This document shows positions 43,541 to 53,548 of a stretch of 64,000 bases of DNA, one piece after another (within the stretch, counting starts at the first letter, position 1; every line of letters starts with the position of its first letter). A model generated the notes under the pieces. The model was not told the origin of the DNA. It saw only the letters and a program-made list of their open reading frames with translations, and ran no database searches. Both the position numbers and the translations under genes were made by a program. This stretch comes from Ferrimicrobium acidiphilum DSM 19497 (lineage in GTDB: Bacteria; Actinomycetota; Acidimicrobiia; Acidimicrobiales; Acidimicrobiaceae): positions 111,874-175,873 of the forward strand of contig NZ_JXUW01000003.1 in the NCBI RefSeq assembly GCF_000949255.1, given 5' to 3'.

Positions 43541-44545
43541 GTGAAACCAGTTACAGTCTTGGGGTTTGGGTCTGCCATAGTCGACGTCTCGATTCCCGTA
43601 GCGGACACCCAGCTTCGTCAGCTCGGGTTGACGAAGGGATCCATGCGTCTAGCTACTCGTGAGGAGCAAGAACGCATCATTGGGAGTCTTCCCGGCGACT
43701 GGGACCGACAGGGGGGTGGATCGATCGCCAACTCTCTAGTAGGACTATCGCTACTCGGTGTCGACAGCGCGCTGTACACCGCTATTGGCGGCGACAGCGA
43801 CGGTAATATTTTCACCCGGGACCTCAGCGAACTTGGAGTCGAGGTTGTCCTCTCTGAGCAGGCATATTCGGCTGGCACTGGCCGCTGTGTGGTGCTTGTG
43901 ACCGAGGATGGGCAGCGAACTATGCTCACGTACTTGGGCGCCTCACAGGAACTCTCCGCTGAGTTATTCCCTTTTAAGGTCGCGACTGGGACCCCATTTC
44001 TCTTTGTGGAGGGTTATCTGTTGGACGTTCCTGGCCTTGGGGATCGTCTTTTTGAGGTGGCCCGCACGGCACGTCGCTATGGGACCAAGGTTGTCTTTAG
44101 TCTCTCGGATGCGGGGCTTGTTGAGCGCCATCTAAAGAGTCTTCAGCGTTTGTTGCCGGCTAGCGTTGACTATCTGTTAGCGAATGGTGAGGAGGCGAGC
44201 GCCTTCACTCAGCGCAGTGATCTCGATCAGATAGTTGAAGTGCTGTCGAACATGCGCTTTGCTGGAGCTGTGACCCTAGGCGATCGCGGAGCTCTCTATT
44301 TTGGGGCGGATCGATATGAGTACCTAGAGGCACCAACTTATGCTCATGCTGTCGATACAACTGGAGCTGGAGATCTATTCGCGGCTGGCTTCATCGCCGG
44401 TCTAGTCCATGAGTTGAATCCAGTCGATGCATTGCGGCTTGGTCAAGCCTTGGCCGCTGAAGTTATTGCCCACCCAGGAGCTCGACCCCAGGTGGATCTC
44501 GGTGCCTGGCTTGCAGAGCATGAGCCAGACCTAGCGAACACCTAA
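43541..44545 (+). CDS. PfkB-family (adenosine-kinase-like) carbohydrate kinase
   Basis: 334 residues from GTG 43541 (VKPVTVLGFGSAIVDVSIPV); a TTG 14 codons earlier is the alternative, and neither has a strong ribosome site. Family features: GGSIANSLVGLSLLG near the substrate site and the C-terminal signature DTTGAGDLFAAGFIAGL with catalytic base Asp278. It resembles the adenosine-kinase/PfkB group that phosphorylates nucleosides or sugars; the substrate is not certain. Confidence 0.85.
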   Translation: MKPVTVLGFGSAIVDVSIPVADTQLRQLGLTKGSMRLATREEQERIIGSLPGDWDRQGGGSIANSLVGLSLLGVDSALYTAIGGDSDGNIFTRDLSELGVEVVLSEQAYSAGTGRCVVLVTEDGQRTMLTYLGASQELSAELFPFKVATGTPFLFVEGYLLDVPGLGDRLFEVARTARRYGTKVVFSLSDAGLVERHLKSLQRLLPASVDYLLANGEEASAFTQRSDLDQIVEVLSNMRFAGAVTLGDRGALYFGADRYEYLEAPTYAHAVDTTGAGDLFAAGFIAGLVHELNPVDALRLGQALAAEVIAHPGARPQVDLGAWLAEHEPDLANT

Positions 44546-44582
44546 GAGGGATGCGATCCTTCAGCGAAACGCACACGGAGAC

Positions 44583-45797
44583 TTATCCTGGTGTCTGAAG
44601 AATGGAGGCGATACCGTAGGCGATTGCGATCATGGCTGTGGCAAAGGATGCGGCTAAGAGGATCTCAGACAGAGTTAGGAGTCGATCTAAGACGGCGAAG
44701 GAGATTGCTGCACTGACGCTCCCGATGGAGTAGCTCGAATAGACCATAGAGAAGGCAGACGCATGAAGACGAGGCTCAAAACGATGAGTGACTGCGTAGG
44801 TGCGCAAGCCATTGAGTGGCGCGATGAAGCTGCCAAAGATGAATAGCATGCTCCCAAGTGCCAGCTCGCTGTGATCGCCAAGTCCGCTTGCGACCAGACA
44901 GATAGAGAGCCCCAGCAGGGAGAGGGCGATCCTCTTTAGTGGTTCTAGGTTGGCTGAGTGCGTCGCGTGATGAGCATACAGGACTCCTCCGAGGATGGAT
45001 CCAACGGATAGAAGCGCCATGGCGAGTGCTGCAAAAGCAGCTCTGTGGATGAGCTGAGTGGCGATAGGAACTATCGAAACGACGACCATGCCCTCTGCAA
45101 TCCCTTCGGCTGCGCTGAGCGCCCAGAGCCAGGAGCGGAGGGTGACCCGCCCGCTGCCCTCTGACTTCGCGTCGCGACTGGAGTCGGGGCCCAACAGGAG
45201 TGGGCAGATGAGCGCAAGGATGGCTGGCGTTGCAAGCAGGCCATGGGTGCCAAGTAGCGTGACTTGGATCGCTACAAGGAGCGGCGCTAGGAGGTAGGCG
45301 ACCTCTAAGGCTACGGCATCCCATGAAAGGTATCTCTGCAGTGAGCCTGGTTGCAGCCGATGCGTGAGTGTGTGACGAAGTTTGCCGCTTCCCAGTGCCG
45401 TAAGGGCACCAGAGAGCAACGCTGCCGGGAGGCTCAGCCATAGGAGTACGTGGACGAGACTCGCCATGACGAGCGCGACGTCGACAAGGGCTAGCAAGGC
45501 AAGCGTGGATCTAGCCTGAAAATGGGCGCTGTAGTTGTCAAGACGAGTTGCCACGATCCCGACAACCGAGAGCTCGCCGACCGCGAGGGCGCCCACCACG
45601 AGCGAGGCAAAGCGGAAGTTGGCTCCTGTGCCGATGACGTACTCGATAGCAAGGGGTATTAAGGCGACGGGGAGCCGAAAGCTAGTGGCTGGAATGAGCC
45701 ATCTAAAGTAGATAGATCGGTCGCTTGACTCTGCCATCAGGTGCGCCGGAAATCCTCTTCGTTCGAATTGGAGATGGCTGAGTGAATGCGGTTGCAT
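44583..45797 (-). CDS. MFS-type transporter
   Basis: 404 residues with about 11-12 hydrophobic helices, split by a central loop LLGPDSSRDAKSEGSG. Layout and length fit the major facilitator superfamily, but the helix 2-3 signature is weak, so the subfamily cannot be named. An internal start at residue 21 (MAESSDRS, 45737) is possible. Convergent with the PfkB gene. Confidence 0.75.
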   Translation of the reverse strand: MQPHSLSHLQFERRGFPAHLMAESSDRSIYFRWLIPATSFRLPVALIPLAIEYVIGTGANFRFASLVVGALAVGELSVVGIVATRLDNYSAHFQARSTLALLALVDVALVMASLVHVLLWLSLPAALLSGALTALGSGKLRHTLTHRLQPGSLQRYLSWDAVALEVAYLLAPLLVAIQVTLLGTHGLLATPAILALICPLLLGPDSSRDAKSEGSGRVTLRSWLWALSAAEGIAEGMVVVSIVPIATQLIHRAAFAALAMALLSVGSILGGVLYAHHATHSANLEPLKRIALSLLGLSICLVASGLGDHSELALGSMLFIFGSFIAPLNGLRTYAVTHRFEPRLHASAFSMVYSSYSIGSVSAAISFAVLDRLLTLSEILLAASFATAMIAIAYGIASILQTPG

Positions 45798-46412
45798 TCC
45801 ATATGTCCGACAAGTTCCGTGCCGTTGGGCATCCTCATCACCACTCTCTTGTTACCTAGGGCAGTTGATTGTACCTGAGCCGCGCGTGGTGGGCTGTGAA
45901 TCTGACTTCAACATAGGCGGACTAGACCGCCACTTGAACGTTGTGCGAGCATCGAAGCTCTGACCAGAGACAGATGGGCGATTTTGGCGAACGTGGATGA
46001 GCTGCTTTTTTTGTCCGCCTGTGACAGGGTTGGATGCCAGTTCCAGCGGTACTAGTCGCCTGGCTGCGTCTACTATGACATGTTTTCTGATTTGGACTCA
46101 TCTATCGGGTTCGGTATTTGCCTTTGTTACTCTGTCTTCCTAAGCCAGTATGACCTGGAATTTTGTTGACACTTGTGTTGCCATCTTTGTACCAGCAACC
46201 AGATTATCAAGGTGGCTGTGAAGCCATTCTTAGTTCTAGCCCCGCTCTCTAGATTGGAGATCGTTGAGCTTAGAGTAGGCGACGATGCCGGATCGTTTAG
46301 TCTTTTCAACCAGGTTGGGCTAGTTTGGTAGGGAGTTCCTGTGGTGCCTATGGGAACGTCGGTAAGTCTACGTCGCGCTTAGGCTGCGACCGGTTCCAGA
46401 AGGACGTGGTAA
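45798..46412. other. 615-bp intergenic region before the GH15 gene
   Basis: No supported gene. A small hairpin GGCGG-actaga-CCGCC lies near 45917, and a TTGACA hexamer occurs near 46165 without a clear -10 partner. Frames on both strands are short and motif-free. It may hold a long leader or decayed sequence. Confidence 0.4.
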
Positions 46413-48200
46413 ATGTCGCTCGGATTGGAACAGTGTGGGTTAATTGGGGATCTCCATACGGGGGCTGTCGTCTCTGATGAAGGTGCCATCGAATGGCTTT
46501 GTGTTCCTCGGTTCGACTCTGATGCCTGCTTTGCGCGCCTGCTTGGTGACGACAGCAATGGCTACTTTCAAGTAGTACCTGATCTACCAATTCTGCGGCG
46601 CGAACAGGCCTATGAGAAGGATACGCTTGTCTTGACTACCACCTACCATACCGAGACGGGTTCGGTTCGACTCCTTGACTTTATGCCTATCCGCGAGGAG
46701 CATGCTCGGATTGTTCGGATCGTTCAAGGGCTATCTGGTTACGTTGATATGAAGGTGACGCTCTCACTACGTTTTGACTACGGCGTCTCGATCCCGTGGG
46801 CTCGACATATAGAACGCGGCCTTTCGTTTGTCCTTGGTCCTAGCGCGGTGCTGCTGGAATCTGATGTCGAAATGCATGGCGAAGACATGATTTCGGTGGG
46901 TAGCTTCCGCGTTCGAAAGGGCCAGGATGCAGAGTTTGTCCTCGTCTTCTACGGGTCGACAGAGGCGATCCCAAGAGTAGTCCGTCCACGGGAGGAGCTG
47001 ACGCGAACGCGTGCGTTTTGGCGAGGTTGGGTGACTGGAGCCAAAGAGGATTATGGTCGCTACGAAGATATCGTACGTCGTTCGATGATTACCTTAAAGG
47101 CGCTCACCTACTCTCCCACCGGCGGCATGGTAGCCGCCCTTACGACTGCATTGCCTGAGCAGATCGGAGGCAGTCGGAACTGGGACTATCGTTTCTGTTG
47201 GTTGCGAGATGCTACTTTTGCGCTCTACGGCTTCCTGCAGCGCGGTCATCCGGTTGAGGCACGTGCTTGGCGTTCCTGGTTGCTAAGAGCGATAGCCGGC
47301 AACGCCGAGCAGTTACAGGTCATGTATGGGGTGGCCGGTGAGCGCAGGCTTCCTGAGCTTGAACTCGATTGGTTGCAGGGGTATCGTAACTCTCGACCGG
47401 TCCGCATCGGCAATGCCGCGTCCGGACAGTTTCAGTTGGATATCTATGGTGAAGTCGCCGACGTGCTCCATCAGATGCTTAACCACGGCATCAAACCAGA
47501 CGAGAATGCTTGGGAGATTCAGCGCTATCTTACCGATCATGTCGTTTCAGTTTGGGAGCAGCCGGATGATGGGATCTGGGAGATCCGTGGTGATCGAAAG
47601 CACTTCACTCATTCCAAGATCATGGCGTGGGTGGCGATCGATCGAGGTATCCGAACCCTCGACTTACTTGGTTATGACGGACCTCGTGAGTTGTGGGATC
47701 AGGAACGAACCCGTCTGGCTGAAAGGATTTACGATCAAGGTTATAACGAAAAGCTTGGCTCTTTCGTACAGTCTTTTGGTTCAGATCGTCTCGATGCCTC
47801 TGTACTTCTCGCTCCGATTATGGGCTTTATTGACCCTAAGGATCCTCGCATGATCTCGACGGTGGAGAGGATTCGCGAGGATCTCTCCTCCGGTGGCTTT
47901 ATTCTCCGCTATCAGCCCGATGGTGGTGTTGATGGGATCGACGAGCCAGAGGGAGTCTTTCTGCCATGCTCGTTCTGGCTGGTGGAGAATCTCGCCCTCC
48001 AAGATAGGGTGGACGAAGCCGAAGAGTTGCTCGACAGACTGATCGGTGTGGCAAACAATCTTGGAATCTACTCCGAGGAGTATGACCCAACCCAGAAGAT
48101 TATGTTGGGGAATTTTGCGCAGGCGTTCACTCACGTTGGCTTAGTCAATGCGGTGCAACGCGTGGTTCACGCAAAGCATCAAGGTAACTTGGCCGGGTGA
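46413..48200 (+). CDS. Glycoside hydrolase family 15 (glucoamylase/trehalase-type)
   Basis: 595 residues. N-terminal beta-sandwich (about 1-220), then an (alpha/alpha)6 catalytic barrel starting near GGSRNWDYRFCWLRDATFAL, the GH15 signature. General acid Glu390 in DGIWEIRGD and general base Glu555 in IYSEEYDP are in the expected places. Actinobacterial GH15 enzymes of this size act on trehalose or alpha-glucans; which one cannot be decided. No signal peptide, so intracellular. 165 bp upstream of zwf-glk, feeding glucose into them. Confidence 0.9.
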   Translation: MSLGLEQCGLIGDLHTGAVVSDEGAIEWLCVPRFDSDACFARLLGDDSNGYFQVVPDLPILRREQAYEKDTLVLTTTYHTETGSVRLLDFMPIREEHARIVRIVQGLSGYVDMKVTLSLRFDYGVSIPWARHIERGLSFVLGPSAVLLESDVEMHGEDMISVGSFRVRKGQDAEFVLVFYGSTEAIPRVVRPREELTRTRAFWRGWVTGAKEDYGRYEDIVRRSMITLKALTYSPTGGMVAALTTALPEQIGGSRNWDYRFCWLRDATFALYGFLQRGHPVEARAWRSWLLRAIAGNAEQLQVMYGVAGERRLPELELDWLQGYRNSRPVRIGNAASGQFQLDIYGEVADVLHQMLNHGIKPDENAWEIQRYLTDHVVSVWEQPDDGIWEIRGDRKHFTHSKIMAWVAIDRGIRTLDLLGYDGPRELWDQERTRLAERIYDQGYNEKLGSFVQSFGSDRLDASVLLAPIMGFIDPKDPRMISTVERIREDLSSGGFILRYQPDGGVDGIDEPEGVFLPCSFWLVENLALQDRVDEAEELLDRLIGVANNLGIYSEEYDPTQKIMLGNFAQAFTHVGLVNAVQRVVHAKHQGNLAG

Positions 48201-48365
48201 GAACATGTGGGAAGTGTTGCCTGGGTTCGACCGCAGTAACGACTTGCCAAGGATTGCCGCATGGAGTGAGGTTCGTTGCCTTGTAGTAGCGCATCGCAAC
48301 GATAACGTTCATCGCGCTAGCGGTAATGACCCTGTAGGTATAACGCCATAGAGAGAGGGATCACC

Positions 48366-49733
48366 ATGAGAGAGATACCGTTCGTTTTGTTTGGAGCTAC
48401 GGGCGATTTAGCCAGGAAGATGTTGTTGCCAGCCTTGATGACGCTCTTCCGGGACCACAAGGACTATCACCTTCAGGTGGTTGGCGTCGCTGATACAGAT
48501 TACAGCATCGATGGTTTTCGAGAGTACGTATCCTCCCTCCTCGTGGATTCAGGGCATTTTGACGAGGCACAAATCGAGGCATTCGTCCGTGAAGTGACCT
48601 ATGTTCGGGGCGACTACGGCGCAGGCTCGTTGTATGAAGATCTGGCGACGGTGATTGAGGCAGAGGCAGAGCCAATCTTCTATCTTGCGATACCTCCTCG
48701 ATTCTTTGAGGTGGTGGTGGACCGACTTGAGGCTGCCGGCTTCGCCGAGACTGGAAGGGTGATGGTTGAGAAGCCTTTTGGGCGTGATCTGACGGATGCA
48801 CGTCAGCTTTCTAGCGTATTGACGAAGGCGTTTCAAGAGTCTCAGATCTACAGGATCGACCACTTCCTTGGTAAGGAGGCTGTTCAAAATCTCCTGGTGT
48901 TCCGGTTTGCAAATTCGATACTTGAGCCGTTGTGGAATCGGAACTATGTCTCGAGAATCGAGTTGAATATGCTCGAAGATTTTGGTGTCGAGGGTCGTGG
49001 AGCCTTCTACGACAGCGTCGGTGTTCTCCGCGACGTGGTCCAAAACCATCTGCTTCAACTTTTATGTCTCCTTTTGATGGAACCTCCGTTGTCGATGAGT
49101 AGCGAGGCGGTTGCTATGGAGCGGGTTAAGGTCCTCGCATCTATGGAGCCGCTGTCACTCGCCGAGTCGGTGCTCGGTCAATATCGTGGCTACATGAACG
49201 AACCAGGCGTCACCCCAGGCTCCTCAACTCCCACCTTCGTCGCTGTGCGAGTGCGGGTTAACTCATGGAGATGGGCCGGCGTTCCGGTATTCATTCGAGC
49301 CGGCAAGGCTGTTGACGCCACCAGAACTAATGCCATCATCGAGTTTCGATCGCCACCAACCATGATTTTCGACTCCAATGATGTGTACCATCTACCGGAG
49401 CCGAATCGACTCATCTTTGAGTTCAAGCCAGATGACCTAATTGACCTGAGAATGCAGGCTAAGGTGCCTGGTCCCAACTTGCGTTCGGCCCCAGTCTCTC
49501 TGGAGGTCGGTCGAGCTGGCGGACCAGTCAAGGGTGAGGAGCCTTACGCGCAGTTGATAGATGACGTTACTCGCGACGATCAGTCTAGGTTCGCCTCTGA
49601 GGAGTCGGTCGAAGCCGCCTGGCGAGTAGTATCTCCACTACTCGATCAGCCAGCTTCTCTCCTCTATGGCGCAGGTACCGGCGGCCCAAGGGAGGCAGAC
49701 GGCCTAGTTAGCGAGTTTGGAGGTTGGTGTTAG
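48366..49733 (+). CDS. zwf: Glucose-6-phosphate 1-dehydrogenase
   Basis: 455 residues. NADP-fold FVLFGATGDLARKMLLPAL (GATGDLA at 10-16), EKPFGRD, and the catalytic RIDHFLGKE (163-171, His166 binding the phosphate). It oxidises glucose-6-phosphate at the start of the pentose-phosphate pathway. A GAGAGAGGGATC ribosome site precedes ATG 48366. The stop TAG abuts the ATG of the ROK kinase gene, so the two are coupled; together they turn glucose into 6-phosphogluconolactone. Confidence 0.95.
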   Translation: MREIPFVLFGATGDLARKMLLPALMTLFRDHKDYHLQVVGVADTDYSIDGFREYVSSLLVDSGHFDEAQIEAFVREVTYVRGDYGAGSLYEDLATVIEAEAEPIFYLAIPPRFFEVVVDRLEAAGFAETGRVMVEKPFGRDLTDARQLSSVLTKAFQESQIYRIDHFLGKEAVQNLLVFRFANSILEPLWNRNYVSRIELNMLEDFGVEGRGAFYDSVGVLRDVVQNHLLQLLCLLLMEPPLSMSSEAVAMERVKVLASMEPLSLAESVLGQYRGYMNEPGVTPGSSTPTFVAVRVRVNSWRWAGVPVFIRAGKAVDATRTNAIIEFRSPPTMIFDSNDVYHLPEPNRLIFEFKPDDLIDLRMQAKVPGPNLRSAPVSLEVGRAGGPVKGEEPYAQLIDDVTRDDQSRFASEESVEAAWRVVSPLLDQPASLLYGAGTGGPREADGLVSEFGGWC

Positions 49734-50612
49734 ATGGGCGAGGTTTTGGCGGTTGACCTTGGTGGGACGAATTTTCGGATGGCTCGAGTGTCTAACGAAG
49801 GCGAGATACTCAAGCGGGCGGCATTGAGCACCAGGGAGTCGCGGTCAGTTGGCGAAGGACTCGAACAGCTTGTGCAACTGGTTGAGGGTGCCGATGTCCA
49901 GACGTTGGTGTTTGGCGCACCGGGTGTTGTCGATCACGCCAAAGGCCAGGTGGTATACGCCCCCAATCTTGATCAAGAGTTCCTAGCCGAACTGAGCGTC
50001 TCTGCACTTGAGGGAGTGCTCAACAAGAAGGTCATTCTCGTAAACGATGCGGATATGGCTGCTCTGGGAGAGTCGGAGCTCGGAGCAGGTAAGGGTGGAT
50101 CGACGGTGCTGTATGTGACTTGCTCCACTGGGATTGGGGCAGGCGTCATACATGAGGGGCAGCTCCTTCGAGGACACTACTCGACCATGGAGGTGGGACA
50201 TACGCGGCTTGGACTTGAGGCCATGGACGAAGGTGAGTCGCTCGCATCAGGTACGGCACTTGCTCGCATGGCAAAGGAGGCGGGTCTGTTGACCGAGAAT
50301 CCCGACCTGGTCAAGTTAGCTGCCGCGAATGCCGGCATTGAACGTGAGGTGTTGAGCAGGGTCACAGAGGCATTCGGCATCCTTCTATCGAATCTCTCTT
50401 GGTTGCTAGCTCCGGACAAGATAGTTGTAGGCGGAGGTCTGGGCCTTTCGGATCCAATCGTGCTCGAACTGACGCAGCAGGTATTCGATAGGAGCGTGCC
50501 CAAGTACCTATACGGCTTGCGACTAGCTCCAGCACAGCTCGGAGACGATGCTGGGCTTCGAGGGGCCGCGTTCGTAGAACATGCGCTCGCTCGAAGAAGT
50601 CATCTCGCATAG
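49734..50612 (+). CDS. ROK-family glucokinase-like kinase, zinc motif missing
   Basis: 292 residues. N-terminal phosphate loop VLAVDLGGTNFRMARV, catalytic region VILVNDADMAALGESELGAG with the Asp base, STGIGAGVIHEGQLL and EVGHTRL. The ROK CxCGxxGCxE zinc motif that normally follows EVGH is absent (LEAMDEGESLASG instead), an oddity. Directly joined to zwf, so glucose is the likely substrate. It could alternatively phosphorylate another hexose. Confidence 0.85.
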   Translation: MGEVLAVDLGGTNFRMARVSNEGEILKRAALSTRESRSVGEGLEQLVQLVEGADVQTLVFGAPGVVDHAKGQVVYAPNLDQEFLAELSVSALEGVLNKKVILVNDADMAALGESELGAGKGGSTVLYVTCSTGIGAGVIHEGQLLRGHYSTMEVGHTRLGLEAMDEGESLASGTALARMAKEAGLLTENPDLVKLAAANAGIEREVLSRVTEAFGILLSNLSWLLAPDKIVVGGGLGLSDPIVLELTQQVFDRSVPKYLYGLRLAPAQLGDDAGLRGAAFVEHALARRSHLA

Positions 50613-50978
50613 TTCGGCGATTGTCCAGTAATGATGCCACGTTTGCGTCGTTAGCATCTGGTTGTTGTAGCTACTCTGGCAATCAAGTCTCGTCGGCGGT
50701 TGAGTTACGGAGACGGCACTCTGCTTATTTCTAGATAGTCGCCATTGTATTCCTGCTAGCGTGATATGCCGGATACGGCACTAGCTGAGTGAAGAAATCT
50801 GCGTCGATTATGGCTCGCCCCTCCTGGCCTTGGAGACAACACAAGCCTCTTATGGCCGTGCCGCTCTCGGTGAGCCTAGAGTCTGGTCGCGACTGTAGCC
50901 GATTGGTGATGGGGACATGGCCACCCAGAATCATCTATTCCCTTAGGCCCAGTAACACCATTGTTAAACAGAGCCTAG
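50613..50978. other. Convergent intergenic region after the ROK kinase gene
   Basis: 366 bp between the ROK kinase gene and galT. I see no gene, and no strong terminator. Short frames on both strands lack motifs. Confidence 0.4.
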
Positions 50979-51995
50979 CTACCCGACGGCGAGGTGTCGC
51001 GGCCCGTCTGTGAGCACCTCAATGGCGAGTTCAGGCGAGACGATGTTGATTTGAACGCCGGTTCCCATCTCGAAACCAGCGAGCGTAGAGAGTTTAGGGT
51101 AGACGTGTGCATGCCAATGAAAATTGCCGAAGGCACGATATGGGGAGGAGTGGAAGACAAGGTTATATGCCACCGGACCCACTTTTTCGCGTAGAGTTGC
51201 CAGCGAGGAAGTAATCGCCTCTCCGACACCAAAAAGTGCCTCTGGGTCGGCAAGATGCATGTACGGTCCATGTTCACGAGGCACGATGAGGAGTTCAAAC
51301 GGGATCGACGACCAATAGGGGGCGATAACTGCGAGGTGGTCGTCGGTAAAGAGAATACGCGAGTCGATCGACTCCTCAAGTGCAACCGTGGTACAGAGTA
51401 GACACCCACCGACAAAGCGAGCGAAACCCGCCTGTTCGTCTGCGAGTTCGCGCGGCACGAACGACATGCCGAGGAGCTGTGCATGGGGATGCGCCATTGA
51501 AGCACCTGCGTCGCGACCCTGATTGACGATAGCTTGCGAGTAGCGAATCGACTTTGAGTGGGCATGCGCTTCGATTCGATCGCGCATCGCCGACATGACG
51601 ACGCGCGACTGTTCGGCATCGAAGTCGCTCCACTTCGCATCGTGGTTAGGTGACAAGATCAGTACCTCGTGGATGCCGGTAGCAGGAGCCTGAGTGAAGA
51701 CTGGACCATGACTGACGCTGACCATTGGAGCGTCTCCTTGAAATGCGGGGTAGAGGTTGGGAACTACGCGAACCTGCCAGGAGCCGGTTGGACCATAGGT
51801 CTCAAGTGCTGGGGGTGTCGCCTCCTCATTGCCTGGACAGAACGGGCACGGCCGCGTTGGATCTTCAGGGGCTATCTCCGACGAGAGGGAGATAGCTGCA
51901 GGCCGATAGCGCCGACCCTCCGCGACTACCACCCATCTACCTGTTAGTGGGTCAAGCCTCAACTGATGTGCATCCACAAGCTCTCCTTTTATCAC
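50979..51995 (-). CDS. galT: Galactose-1-phosphate uridylyltransferase
   Basis: 338 residues of the HIT-superfamily GalT. Zinc pair CPFC (50-53), the active site HPHAQ (169-173, nucleophile His171) with GASMAHPHAQLLG, and the C-terminal HWHAHVYP. It exchanges UMP between UDP-glucose and galactose-1-phosphate. Start ATG 51995 after GGAG. Connects with GalU (17513), which makes UDP-glucose. No galK or galE is in the window. Confidence 0.92.
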   Translation of the reverse strand: MIKGELVDAHQLRLDPLTGRWVVVAEGRRYRPAAISLSSEIAPEDPTRPCPFCPGNEEATPPALETYGPTGSWQVRVVPNLYPAFQGDAPMVSVSHGPVFTQAPATGIHEVLILSPNHDAKWSDFDAEQSRVVMSAMRDRIEAHAHSKSIRYSQAIVNQGRDAGASMAHPHAQLLGMSFVPRELADEQAGFARFVGGCLLCTTVALEESIDSRILFTDDHLAVIAPYWSSIPFELLIVPREHGPYMHLADPEALFGVGEAITSSLATLREKVGPVAYNLVFHSSPYRAFGNFHWHAHVYPKLSTLAGFEMGTGVQINIVSPELAIEVLTDGPRHLAVG

Positions 51996-52277
51996 TCAAG
52001 CTAGCAGGTCATCTAGCAGGTATCGTGAGTTGTTCAGCTAGGTATAACCCAGAGTTTTCCAACTTGTTCCTTTCCAAGGCTCATGAGTAGCGCGCTAACG
52101 TATGCGTTCGCCGCCATCATATGATACGGAGTCGCAGGCTGTTAGCTGCAACTGAGACGCCAGCTGATGATGGAGATACCCCAGTAGCAGAAGGATTTGA
52201 GGTTCGAAAAGGATGTAGAGTAGAAACCGGGTGCGGTCGAAGAAGGTTTCTCCTCGACGCTGATGGAAGGTTTTGTG

Positions 52278-53492
52278 ATGTCAGAGTTGTCTCAGCAGAT
52301 AGATCGACTTGATCAAGAGGACGTACTTGCGGAGTTTTGTGCGCGATTCGTCCCAGACGTGCTCGGGGTTAACTACCTTGATGGGAACTCGCTCGGCCGT
52401 CTGAGTCACGACGCTCGAGCAGCGATCGTCTCCACCATCGATGATGAATGGGGGAATGAGCTCATTCGGGGTTGGGAACATTGGACCGAGCTCAGTTCTC
52501 AACTAGGAGAGACTCTGGGTTCCCAGCTGCTTGGTGCGGCTCCGGGTCAGGTAGTTGTCTCCGACTCGACCTCGGTCAATTTGTACAAGGCCATCCTCTC
52601 TGCGCTTTCCCTTCTGCCAGATCGAAAGGTTTTAGTCGCGGATATCAATGACTTTCCAACTGATCGATTTATCCTTGAGGGCATCGCAGCATCGAATGGT
52701 CTTGAACTGCGGCTGATCGCCTCCTCGATGAATGAGCCGGTGGGCCCAGACGAGTTTGCTCCGTATCTTGATGATGATGTTGCAGTTGTAGTGATGTCTC
52801 AGGTTAACTATCGTTCTGGTGCTCTGAATGATCTCGCTCGCCTCGCCTACGTCACCCATAGCGTGGGTGCCCTGCTGGTCGCCGATCTCTCACACTCAGT
52901 GGGTGCCGTTCCCATTGCCTTAGATGCCGATGATGTTGATTTCGCCGTTGGCTGCACCTATAAGTATGTGAATGGAGGTCCTGGATCACCTGCCTTTCTG
53001 TATGCACGTGAACGCCTACAGTCTGAACTCACCCAGCCGATCTGGGGGTGGTTCTCGGCGGCGGATCAGTTCCAGATGGGACTGCGCTACGAGCCTGTGC
53101 CCGGGATCGGACGCTTTCTTGTTGGTACTCCACCAGTGCTTCAACTAGCTGCTCTAAAAGGGGCACTTGGGGTGGTATGTGATGCCGGCATCGAACGCAT
53201 TAGGCAAAAATCTGTGATCCAAACGGAGCTTGCGATCGAGCTCTTTGATGCTCATTTGGCCCCGCAGGGCTTCCGACTTGCATCACCGCGTGACCCGGCT
53301 AAGAGAGGTGGGCACGTGACTTTTGAGCATTCAGAGGCCCTCTCTTTCTCCAGCTCTCTGTTTAGTGACCATCGTGTACTGGTCGATTACCGTGTTCCAA
53401 ACCGCATCCGATTTGCTCCGTCGCCCCTGTATACGAGCTTTGCTCAGGTTTATGAGGGGGTTATGGCGCTTTCGAAGCTGGCTGCTAGATGA
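52278..53492 (+). CDS. kynU: Kynureninase
   Basis: 404 residues from ATG 52278 (GGAAGG 7 nt before), preferred over ATG 52263. PLP enzyme cleaving kynurenine to anthranilate and alanine. Seen: NYLDGNSLGRL at the N-terminus, VSDSTSVNLYKAILSAL, FPTDRFILEG, SQVNYRSGAL, VADLSHSVGAVPI, and the PLP lysine Lys229 in GCTYKYVNGGPGSPAF. No other kynurenine-pathway gene is adjacent; the downstream PLP enzyme may be co-transcribed. Confidence 0.92.
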   Translation: MSELSQQIDRLDQEDVLAEFCARFVPDVLGVNYLDGNSLGRLSHDARAAIVSTIDDEWGNELIRGWEHWTELSSQLGETLGSQLLGAAPGQVVVSDSTSVNLYKAILSALSLLPDRKVLVADINDFPTDRFILEGIAASNGLELRLIASSMNEPVGPDEFAPYLDDDVAVVVMSQVNYRSGALNDLARLAYVTHSVGALLVADLSHSVGAVPIALDADDVDFAVGCTYKYVNGGPGSPAFLYARERLQSELTQPIWGWFSAADQFQMGLRYEPVPGIGRFLVGTPPVLQLAALKGALGVVCDAGIERIRQKSVIQTELAIELFDAHLAPQGFRLASPRDPAKRGGHVTFEHSEALSFSSSLFSDHRVLVDYRVPNRIRFAPSPLYTSFAQVYEGVMALSKLAAR

Positions 53493-53548
53493 GTGGACGC
53501 TGAACTAGGGGCGTATCGAATAGCTTTGACTCCGTAGACTCATCGATC

